Positions 22,726 through 32,404 of a DNA stretch of 64,000 nucleotides are shown piece by piece. Location of the stretch: assembly GCA_014529385.2 (NCBI GenBank), contig CM043958.1, forward strand, positions 123,040,817 to 123,104,816, read 5' to 3'. The stretch's first letter is position 1. Every line of letters begins with the position of its first letter. The notes beneath the pieces were generated by a model. That model saw only the letters and a list, made by a program, of their open reading frames with translations, did no database searches and was not told the DNA's origin. The stretch comes from Adiantum capillus-veneris. Lineage: Eukaryota; Streptophyta; Polypodiopsida; Polypodiales; Pteridaceae. The position numbers were made by a program, and so were the translations under genes.

Positions 22726-22822
22726 CACACAATGTTTGCGTGTGTGTGTGTGTGTGTGTGTGTGCGCGTGTGGGAGAGAGAAACAAAGAGGGGAAGGAAA
22801 CATGAGACAGAGGAGAGGTAGG
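22214..22822. repeat. CT and GT microsatellites with short unique spacer
   Basis: CT tracts lie at about 22330-22382 and 22673-22722 and a GT tract at about 22739-22765. The spacer 22383-22672 has no recognisable gene. Confidence 0.9.
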
Positions 22823-23180
<358 letters not shown>

Positions 23181-23726
23181 GAGTTGAAACTCAGATCTAC
23201 AAAGTTGAGTTTTTGGCTCTCTGGATTATTCTTACAGGGTCAGCGTCGCTGTAGACATTGCTATGAGTGTCGCTATATAACAAAGACTATAGCAACTTTC
23301 ATTAGTGAGGTTGAGACTTTTCCACATTTGAGCGTCACACTACAAGCGTCTCAAGAACCTCTTGTAGTTCTTCTTCTTTCTCCTAAGGACGATAAATGTG
23401 TATAATATATTACTTACCTGAAATCGCTTAAATGAATAGATGTCAACAGTTGATACTGTAATTCCAAACCTACAATAATGTGACGAACTAAACCAATGAC
23501 TTCATTTGAAGTGAGTGGGTTACCCACAAGATTTTCTTACCATCATATTATAGCATGCCTCCATTTCCAACATTGGAGCTAGTGGCAATAATGTTGTATG
23601 CTAGTTCTCCATGTATGTATGTCTTTGTCGGAGCGCGAAAGAGACAGAGCTTATCTTTGAAAACTCACCTCCAAGGCAGGATGCTCATCACAAGGAACAA
23701 ACGCGAGACACACACACAGTTTGCGA

Positions 23727-23825
<99 letters not shown>

Positions 23826-24569
23826 CCTGTACGCCACATCGTCTTCAGTAACTAAAAAGTCAGGCCACACCCCAAAAGGGAGGAAATAAGTAATATTTTT
23901 TATGAACATTTTAAATTCAAACTGAAGTTGCTCTTTGGTTTTCAATACATGCTAACAAGAACAAGTAACTATCATTGTGCGGGAAAGCATTTTTAGTGAC
24001 ACTTTAACATGCTTATACTCGATTCAGGCTCATTTAAGAAAATTTATAGTGCATAATTTTCTTGCAAAATAAACATTGCTATGTAAAACTAATGAAAGTA
24101 TGCATATAGATTCCCCAATTGTGTCCATATGAGGTATTTTCATACAAATAAGTGAGATGAATGGAAATATCCAAAAGTGGACTTTATTTTAAGGCTAATC
24201 TTTGACAAAAAGAATTAAGAATTTCATGCACAATTTTTGGAATATGACATATGTTGGGAGTAGAAGCAGAGAACAATTGCTTCATAATTCCAATTTGCTT
24301 GAACACTTACTTGTCAACCTCTTACCATCTCTCCCAAATCCCAAGTACACACACCTAGACTATGACACCACGCTCTCACACACACAAGCATAGACTTGAT
24401 AGTGGAAGATTGTAAGGGGAAGATGATGTAGACAAGATTAGAGAGTACACATGATAGCATAACAGAATCTTGCAAATCAATGGCCTAAATATTATAGCCC
24501 CAAACTCCATGGCACCTCTTGTGGAGTTTTTTATTTAATATTTGATATTGCTTATTGGTGCCAAAAATT
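23181..24569. other. no recognisable gene; GT-GA microsatellite at 23730-23821
   Basis: No conserved coding sequence is seen on either strand. A GT tract (about 23730-23775) runs directly into a GA tract (to about 23821), the same order as at 22860-22970. Confidence 0.45.
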
Positions 24570-24813
24570 GGAAGCCGTACCCAAGAAATGTTGCTCAGTT
24601 GGTGAGACCTTGCAATGTAACCCCAAGGTTGAGGGTTCAAGGCTCACAGAATGCATTCTCTTGGGTGTATTCTCCTCCCCTATTGGGGGGTGTGGTTCCT
24701 ACAATTTCCCCTCGAGGGTGTAATTACATAAATGTACAGTTCTAAATACATGATATGTGTATAGTCTCTCCCTACTACCTTCCCTGCACTGATGGTGAAA
24801 ATAAAAATAAAAA
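24570..24813 (+). mobile_element. tRNA-derived SINE
   Basis: ttgctcagttgg at 24591-24602 matches a Pol III A box and ggttcaaggct at 24634-24644 matches a B box. The spacing of about 31 bp is tRNA-like. A unique body of roughly 130 bp follows and ends in an A-rich tail (aaaataaaaataaaaa near 24798-24813). This head-body-tail order is that of a SINE. Target duplications are not clear. A tRNA gene is excluded because the stems do not pair as a cloverleaf. Confidence 0.55.
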
Positions 24814-25017
24814 CTTGAAAGTTGTTTTACACTTAGTTCCACTTTATTTTATGAGTGGAGCATATCACTTATTGCATGGCCCTCTTAAGGTGAGTTCTCA
24901 CTAATTATTTACAAGCGATCCATAGTGGCTTATTGGAAAAATAATATAATACATGCAAATAAAACATTTCAAGAATAACTTATTGCCGACGCCTCAACTC
25001 CCAAAATTCCAATCTAC

Positions 25018-25140
25018 ACAGCATTAACTCACCATTAGTAAAAATAGAAAGATAGCACAGTAATTAACCATTACATGTCAGCTATCCCAATTGCAGTGAA
25101 CCACATACAACATGAGGGTTACCAATCTTATAATATCCCT
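25018..25140. repeat. direct repeat, copy 1 (copy 2 at 26371-26490)
   Basis: agcattaactcaccattagt and the following 110 bp reappear at 26371 with about 80-85 percent identity by eye. On the minus strand, copy 1 is preceded by a coding-like EQLRTIVILGGRDII stretch (about 25180-25135) with a purine run GGAGGGAGGGA. This resembles the 3' end of a gypsy pol next to an LTR start, so the two copies may be LTR fragments of a minus-strand element. Confidence 0.55.
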
Positions 25141-25623
25141 CCCTCCAAGGATAACAATTGTCCTCAGTTGCTCAATAGAGAATCAACTTGACCATGAGTG
25201 ATGAAAAATGAGGAGAAGATCAGGGAAGTTTTTGAAAAAAATCACGCATCTACTTAACACCTTCTCTAGGGTGTTGTATAAAAGTCAAAAGATAACGATT
25301 ATAAGCCATGCCAGTGCGTGTAGTGATGGTATCATGATCAGAAATTTGTCATGGATGAGTTTCTCTTCTTGATCTAGAAGTGTTCATGGTTCCTCATATA
25401 TATGATGTGTAGGTAGGGGTCCTCAAAAGGGTCGTAATAAACTAATGTGAAATTCATTTTGAATATATTAATGTAAGGGTAATCCTTATAAGTGAAATGA
25501 AACATCATTTATCACAACGAAAATTTTGAATGGAACATAAAAACGAGGAGCAAGCTTGACAAAAACATTTGTATCAACACTTTCAATTCTTCTCTTTTCA
25601 ATTCAAAGCATAACATAATCAAA

Positions 25624-26194
25624 AAATCATCAAATTGCAAAATTTGTCAATAAATTTGCACATGCAATTTTTTGAGAGAAAGGACATAACTTGAAATACA
25701 AACATGTCGTATTCCTTAGAAGCATGCAAACAAGTTAGAGACTACTATTCAAAGCTATTTAGCACAAGAAACCTAACTAAGATGAGTTTTAGGATGTTCG
25801 TTTGCTAATACTATGAAAGATTTGACAAAAATGGCACACATTTTTTTGATATAGTTAGCTTGAAAACCCATTAACATTAAGCACAAAGTTAAATGTGGAG
25901 TTTATAGCCCAAAAAATGCCAAGTTTTTGTATGCTCATAATTGGTGTTAATGCAAAACCTTTTTCAGGCCAAAACATTTCACCCTTGTAACCTTGTGTTT
26001 CACCACAAAAAGTTTAAGTCTAATGATAACGCGCTGAAATGTGTTTCATGGTGACCATGCTCATAAGGGAACTTCGTGGATGCAAAACACTTCAAAACTC
26101 AATTTGAATTCTTTGAATGATTCTAGGTAGTTGCTTGGTTAAGAGGAAATAAGAGTGTTCCATTACCAATCTTGTGTTAAAAATTTTTCCTTAG
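25624..26194. repeat. dispersed repeat, copy 1 (copy 2 at 62871-63441)
   Basis: About 570 bp, from atcatcaaattgcaaaattt to ttttccttag, recurs near the right end of the window in the same orientation and nearly collinear. No open frame is shared. The rest of 25141-26370 has no recognisable gene. Confidence 0.85.
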
Positions 26195-26370
26195 TCCCAT
26201 GACTTGTGACTCTGTAACCTTAAGTCGATCCACAAGGAGATTAGTGTACAGGACGCTCGAATACACTCCCCTAGATTTTCCTAGTCAAAATGCCAAAGTT
26301 AGAAGAGGTTTTACTATATACAATTTAGGCCACCGGGTTTTTTCTTTTTCCCATCAGGCCCATTAAGAAA

Positions 26371-26999
26371 ACACAGCATCAACTCACCATTAGTAAGAAT
26401 AGAAAGACAACACAATAATTAACCATTACATTCTAGCTACTCCAATTGTAATTAACCACATACAATAGGAGGGTGCCCAATCTCATAATGGGGAATCCCC
26501 ATCCCCGAGCAAGTACTTCCGAGCAAACAAAAAACCGAGTGAGATAGGTTAGATAAGCGAACTTGTTGTATCTTACTTTGTTTATAACAAAAGATCCATA
26601 ATGTTAATTTGTTCGCAAACGTAAATGGAAAATTTACGAGAGGCACTTGAACTAACCTAGCCACCAAAAAATTGACAAAAGAAATTGAATGAAGAACATA
26701 ACCCCAATCTTCAATAAGATTATGTAGCAAACCCGTTGCATCTTACATTGTTTAAAACAAAATAGTGTTCATTTTTTTACAAACACATATGAAATTTACA
26801 AGAAACTATTAATAGAATGTAGTCTCAAAACTTGTGCTGATCTCTCACAAACTAGGGCTTATCATAACTATACAAAATACCGCTAGGGCTTATCATAGGG
26901 CTGATCTCTCACAAACTAGGGATTATCATAATTAGACAAAACACCGTTGCATTTCAAACTACATACCACAGAAAGCCTTTACATCTAGAGGCACTTTAA
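26371..26999. repeat. direct repeat copy 2, then short diverged tandem repeats
   Basis: 26371-26490 is the partner of 25018-25140. After it, a block around ttgtatcttactttgttta (26570) recurs diverged at 26738, and gctgatctctcacaaactag occurs near 26838 and 26900. There is no gene. The stretch borders the 3' end of the MULE-like gene and could hold its terminal sequence. Confidence 0.55.
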
Positions 27000-27749
27000 C
27001 TATTGCCGCACATTTGGCCGCAATCCTCCCAAAGCTTGAAACAGCTCCACCTTTGTTAGGGCTGCTTGGTGCATGAACTCATGCGCATGAGAGTCCAAAC
27101 CCAAAATTTGGAGAAACACATAGTAAACATGCTTGCATGGCACATATGTCAACCTCTTGGACTCTCTCTTTTGGAATTCCTCACATGTACATCTTGGAAA
27201 ATTAGACAATGTCACAGAGTATGAAACTCCCTTTGCCCTTGACCCCTCTGTGCTAATGTGGAAAACATGTGTTTCATTGCACACAACAATAACCTCTTTA
27301 ACTAATTTTGCTGCCATGCATTTTCCAATATCAATTCTAGTCTGAAATTCTTTTGTCAGCTTTGAGCGCCATTTAATAACCTTGCCATCCCTGTATTTGG
27401 GCCGAAAGGCACTCGTAACTCTATTTGCTGCTCGAATGCCCCCATTCACAGCTGCACATTCTACCCCATGTTGTTGTTGAAGTACAAATCCATTTGCTTG
27501 GAGTTGTTCTGCCTCATGTGGTAGTAGATTTGTACCCTCTGCAACCCTCCAAACCCCTAGTGCAGGTCTCGGTGGCCCCACCACCATGTCATGAATCTTC
27601 CATGTGTGCATGTTACTAGCATTGCAGAACCATACATAGCCCTCAACAATCCCCCCAGGCTTTGATCCTGATGAGGGATATTTTCTTCGACCCCAAAAGC
27701 ACGGTGCAGCTACCCCATAATTAATATTAGGTGAGCCTTGATTAATGAA
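27000..27749 (-). pseudogene. MULE-like transposase, C-terminal part with SWIM zinc finger
   Basis: The minus-strand frame ends at 27000 and encodes, near 27190-27120, CTCEEFQKRESKRLTYVPCK followed by H. This is a CxC-x(n)-CxH SWIM finger, which in MULE/FAR1-type transposases follows the catalytic core and binds DNA. The same frame runs upstream through about 27749 with one TGA stop at 27748. So this part and the core at 27750-29228 were one protein. A second segment (PKYRDGKVIKWRSKL) is basic. Confidence 0.75.
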
Positions 27750-29228
27750 TCATCCACATCTATCTGTTTGATCTTGCAAAATTCCAAAACATGTCATTTT
27801 ACGTCCAGGTTCAGTTCTCCTAATTGCCCATACCGTTTTTGCAACAGTCACCTTAGGCCAATACTTTGTTTCCCCATGTGCACGTGCATACTTTGTTCTA
27901 CCAATGGGTTCAATGACTGTGACATACTCGGGCCTGTGGCTATCATCCTCTAGCACAACACCAGCATCCACAAAGATTGGTTTCTTTTTCTTTACACTCT
28001 TCTCCCTTATATTTGACCTATTCATCTCTGGACTTTGCAAACCCATTTCTTCCATTGAGCAATGTGTAAGATTGACCAACTTCGTTGCAGCCGAGGCAGT
28101 GGATGAATGATGTAAAAAATTTTGCACAAGGTCTTGTATTCCAGGACCACTACATGTCTTTGCACCTTTAAGGTATGCATTGTACTTAACACTTTGTAGT
28201 ACAGCCATTGCCATATCTGCCCCTGTGGCTTCATTTAAACTAATTTTCTCTTTGAAACCAAAGCATGCCCGCATGCTAGCATGTTTACTCTCAAACAAGT
28301 TAGTGTTTGGCACAAAAATGCCAGACTCATCTTGCATAACAAATCTTCCTCCCCAATGTGAAACTCTGATATCCCACCAAGCCAACCATGTCTCCAAACA
28401 TGAAACTTCACCATCAGCAGCATGCCCTGCTCTCCAAAAGCGACGAAGCTCTCCTTTGCAAATATCTGCTTGATTCTCTGATGGTGCATTTTGCCATTTT
28501 CGGCATTTAATTTTGTGTTCCTCTTGTGAGGAAGGTTTGATACACCTAGTAGTATGTCGGATCATGGATTGCTCCCAATGAAACACGCAAGACCTTTCCT
28601 TAGATGGTACAACCTTGTTGGGACCCCCAAAGTAAACTATTCTGATTGCTATCCAATTTGCATTAGCCTCATCAGACATGAAACCTCTGAACTCAAGCTT
28701 ATCAAATCCTTGATCTTGAACCACCTTATTGAGCATCTTCCAAAACTCTATCTGTGCAAACTTATTCTCCACAGTAAACTCACATCTTGCGATTTTCATA
28801 AGTTCACGAACAAACGGATCATAAACATGTGCAGACATTGTGGGCCATCCTTGCATACGATGCACATGATCAAAGTGTATCCACATCTGCTCAAGATTTC
28901 CACCCGGATGCATTCGATTAACTAGATCAACTCCACTTCTTGGCCCAATTATTGACATCTTGAACACATGTGGTTGCTGGGCATTTCCAAGTTGACCAGG
29001 GAAGAGAACATCATGTATATATGGATACCTACTCTTACTCTTCAAGTCAAGCACTGCTTCTAAGCCTTTTGCACTTATATTTTTTGATCTTTTGGCACAT
29101 TCCAAGCTTCGTTCAATCCTTCGTCTACTTGACAAAGGTGTGATTGTGTCCAAAAATTCAACAAACTCACAATCTTCAATATATTCGGTGTTGTCTGCAT
29201 TTTCCATTACAAGCTTTCCCATGATCAT
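27750..29228 (-). pseudogene. MULE-like transposase catalytic core
   Basis: This 492-codon frame carries a MULE-type D-D-E core. HVYDPFVRELMKI supplies a first Asp (about residue 137), FRGFMSDEANANW the second (about 186), CVFHWEQS the conserved C-x-x-H (about 214-217), and NLFESKHASM the Glu (about 313). The residues are assigned by motif comparison, not by alignment. The family cuts and joins transposon ends in the nucleus. Both ends of the frame are closed by single in-frame stops (TGA at 27748, TAG near 29232), and coding continues beyond each. It is a recently silenced copy or one mutated by C-to-T changes. Confidence 0.8.
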
Positions 29229-30199
29229 ATCCTAAGCAGTCATGCACTCGAGCTGTTTGGCTGTAGTGAATGGTTCTTGAGCAGCACGAGCTTGAAGCAC
29301 TGATGCTACTTTTTTCTCATTTACTCTTGACCTCCCTTCCGCACAAGGATGTTGATGCTCACCTAGATGCAGCACACAACGGGTCCACTTTTGTTTCTCC
29401 CTTGGCATACAATAATAAATAACTGCAGGACATGTTGCCACACACTCTGGCATTTCAGAACAATGATTGCATGTCAAGGTGCCATATTCAGGTGTCAGCA
29501 TGACTTTTGGAGATGACTTTGATAGCCGGCCTCGCCAATGAACCTCATTGTAGAGTCATGTCCTCGAGTAATATGGACAATCAATGTTGACATAACATAA
29601 GTGACCCGAGCATCGATTGAACTTAACGACCCCTGGAAAGGTATCACTGCTACATGTGACATATTCAGTCCACATGTGGCTATCATGTCTCTGTTCCATC
29701 CCAATCATTCCATTAGCGTGACCTAGAGAGGGCAACTCAAATGCAACATATCCATCATAAAACACAGGAAGCTCTTGAACTTGAATGATATCTTTAGCTT
29801 GTTTCAGGGCCAAGTACAAGTTGCTCTGCAAAGGCATTGAGCGTATAATATCAAGACGCTAGAGCAGCCACGTGACTCGGCATCTGATTCTAAATCGACA
29901 ATTACTGGAGGAGCCTTAATTCCATTGTCATGTTCAAGAATTGTCAAGCAAACCTTGAAGAACTGACAGACATCATGATTCAGAAGGAAGACCTCTTCAC
30001 CACTAATAGACTCAGTAACTTCCATTTTTACCTGTCCTGCACTTAGTGTAAGTGGATGTAAAGTAAACGCATTAGTTAGATCAAAATGTTGTTTCACAGA
30101 AGAGACAGAAAGCGCATATGTGCTGCCTTCAAAAACAAGGACAAGCTTTTGACCAACTTGTGGCCCGAATACTGTAATGTGCCTAGACATTGGAAGCAA
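29229..30199 (-). pseudogene. MULE-like transposase N-terminal region with WRKY/GCM1-type zinc cluster
   Basis: The minus-strand frames 30199-29804, 29837-29556 and 29501-29232 give an acidic N-terminus and then a Cys/His cluster: VVKFNRCSGHLCYVNIDCPYY, LTCNHCSEMPECVATCP, and WTRCVLHLGEHQHPC. A final C...C...HxH arrangement is what WRKY-GCM1/FLYWCH-type fingers in MULE transposases look like; I have not tested the fold. A frameshift lies near 29850 and a TGA near 29554. The start at 30199 is the first Met of the open frame; a spliced upstream exon is possible. Confidence 0.6.
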
Positions 30200-30430
30200 T
30201 CGTCTTAGAGAAGTTAAGGTTACTAATTAAGTTTCAAATGAAAGTGAGTGCAGAGTCTAAACTGAAAAATAACATCAGCTACAGATGGTAGTCGTTATTT
30301 CGGGCGTCATTCTCCAAAAAGCAGTGCAGACGGCTTGCATTCATAAAACATGATCACCGAAACGTTAAGCAAATCCGGTTCAAAATCTAAAAAATTCAAT
30401 AAAATCTTGTCAATGAGTAAAAATCTGTAA

Positions 30431-30936
30431 AATCTAAGAAAAATTACCAAAATACCCCTCTAATTTGTGGAAATTCCGAATATACCCCTCAAATTGACAA
30501 AAATTCCCAAAATAGCCATGTATCTATTTTCGTTGGATCTTCAAGATTTTCTAATCTTTATTCTTGTTTGACAATTGAGATCGGTTTTTAAGTGCTTAGC
30601 ATGTAAATTTTTGCAAATTACCTCCCAAAAAAGGCAATTATGCCTAAAAATAATGAAGGAATTCATCTCCAAAGCCTACATAACCAACTCAAATCTTAGT
30701 TTTAGCATCCTGTATGGTAGACAATCACTCTTCTTATGAAAAGCTACAATTTTTTTGTTTTTGGAGAAATTTATTCTCACAACCAGGGGTATTTTGGGAA
30801 TTTTGAGTAATTTGAAGCGCATTTTGAGAATTTATGACAAATTATGGGGGTACTTTGGAAATTTTTGAAATTTGAGGGGTATTTTGGGAAATTCCACAAA
30901 TTAGAGGGGTATTTTGGTAATTTTTCCTAGAATCTA
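30431..30936. mobile_element. MITE with long terminal inverted repeats
   Basis: The left arm (from 30431, aatctaagaaaaattaccaa...) and the right arm (inverse, ending 30936) pair over roughly 90 bp at high identity. Each arm contains accaaaatacccctctaatt and a second acccctcaaatt block. The 4-bp flank gtaa is present on both sides (30427-30430 and 30937-30940) and may be a target duplication. The interior has no coding sequence. It lies 230 bp upstream of the MULE-like frame. Confidence 0.75.
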
Positions 30937-31189
30937 GTAAAATTCCCCCTCTAAGTAACTTGACTTAGGCCAAAATCTTTCAAAAATTTAATTATTGAGC
31001 CTCTGTGAAACGCGACCCTCTCTGAGCTTCCTCTGTTGCGCGCCTGCGTGGAGGTTTTCCCTTCTACGTGCGTGCTTGGTTTTCTCTGTTGCTCGTGTGT
31101 GCGAGGAGCCATACCAACCTACCCGTAGGAGTGCACGTCGACGCGCAGTAGTTTAGACAGGTACAAAGCGAACGAGCTGCTGTCGATTT

Positions 31190-31645
31190 CAGTCGATTCA
31201 GCCACGTCAGGCAGGTCCAATTCAGCCGGTTCAAGCAGGTTCAGCAGGTTCAGCCGGTTCAAGCAGGTTCAAGCAGGTTCAGCAGGTCTAGTTCAGCCGG
31301 TTCAGCAGGTCAAGCATGTCCGATTTCAGTCGGTTCAGGCAGGTCCGATTCAGCGGGTTCAGGCAGGCATGTCAGGCAAGTCCGATTTCATCCGGTTCAG
31401 TCAAGCTGGTTTAGGCGCAGACTGATTCAGTCAAGCTGGTTTAGGCGCAGACTGATTCAGTCAGGCTGGCTTAGGTGCATACTGGTTCAGGCAGCAGGTC
31501 AGCATTTAGTCAAGCGCAGATTGGTTCAGCGCAAGCGAGTTCAGGTAGCCGTAGAAGCGCGCGCCGACGCATGATGGTTCAGGTAGCGACAAGCTAAGCA
31601 GGTCTGTGGATTCCGGTTTCAGCAAGTCCGGTTTCCGGCTTTAGA
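31190..31645. repeat. minisatellite of GGTTCAGCA/GGTTCAAGCA units
   Basis: Imperfect 9-10 bp units (ggttcagca, ggttcaagca, ccggttcag) repeat across about 450 bp. They include a longer duplicate gtcaagctggtttaggcgca at about 31402 and 31431. It ends about 40 bp before the first ATG of the downstream gene, so it would be promoter or 5' UTR of that gene. The preceding 30940-31189 has no gene. Confidence 0.8.
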
Positions 31646-31683
31646 AAGATCTTTGAGAGGTGTGATTGAGAACACGAATTACA

Positions 31684-32404
31684 ATGACTCGTCGAAACTC
31701 CGCGTTGACTCGAAGGGGTCGTCCACCTACAAGGTACTCAATGATGCTCAATGCAAACTTTGGTCTTGAAAATTATTTGCTTTGAAAGTGATGAGTAAAC
31801 TCCGAGCTTAATGCATCATGAACTTAGCTTAACATTGATCATCACAAACTCTCAAGGCCTTGTTAGCATATTTAAGCACTTGAATAATTACATCTTTTTG
31901 ATGGCATAGAAACACTCTAATTGGCATAGAAACAATAGTTGATCTTTTACTATAACTAGTACTTGTCTCACAAATGTGAAGAGGGTGTATACACTATGAT
32001 GACTACTAGTATATGTGCATGAGTACTATCTTTCTGACAAATAAAACAATAGCCAACACGCATATAAACCATTTACTTTATTTACATATGCATTGTCTTA
32101 TGATATTTGTACTAAATTTGTTGCTTCATAAATTATGTTTATGAAAGAATTTTAAAGACCAAATTCTTTCAAGTGAGAAGCCATTATGGGCTATAGTATT
32201 TTTCGAAATAATGCTCTATGTACAAAGGTAGCTCTGTCCAAATTTTTTTAAGATTTCTATTGTGTTTTATTTCAATATGGTGCCATATATAATTTGACTC
32301 TTTTGTAAAATTATGTTTTTTGTTGATGTTGAAACAGCTCGAAACCACGTGGAAGATCACGAAGGGAAAGGAGTAATAGTAACAATGCTTCTCTTTATGG
32401 CCAG
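31684..32404 (+). other. first two exons: basic, AT-hook-like N-terminus
   Basis: Exon 1 reads MTRRNSALTRRGRPPT, with an RGRPP AT-hook core, and ends at a gtactc donor (31734). Joined to the acceptor at 32337 it continues SKPRGRSRRERSNSNNASLY, again basic. After about 32404 the frame must shift by one base to enter the long acidic stretch starting RYASDQVSSVS. A one-base insertion in ggccagg would explain this. AT-hooks bind the minor groove of AT-rich DNA. The long ParB frame also stays open upstream to 32313, so exon 2 could be read in that frame instead. Confidence 0.4.

Noticed and set aside
24584-24660. Functional tRNA gene
   Set aside because: A and B boxes are present but acceptor and anticodon stems do not pair.
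25135-25180. 3' end of a minus-strand gypsy pol next to an LTR
   Set aside because: Only about 15 codons look coding; recorded as a note under the direct repeat, not as a gene.
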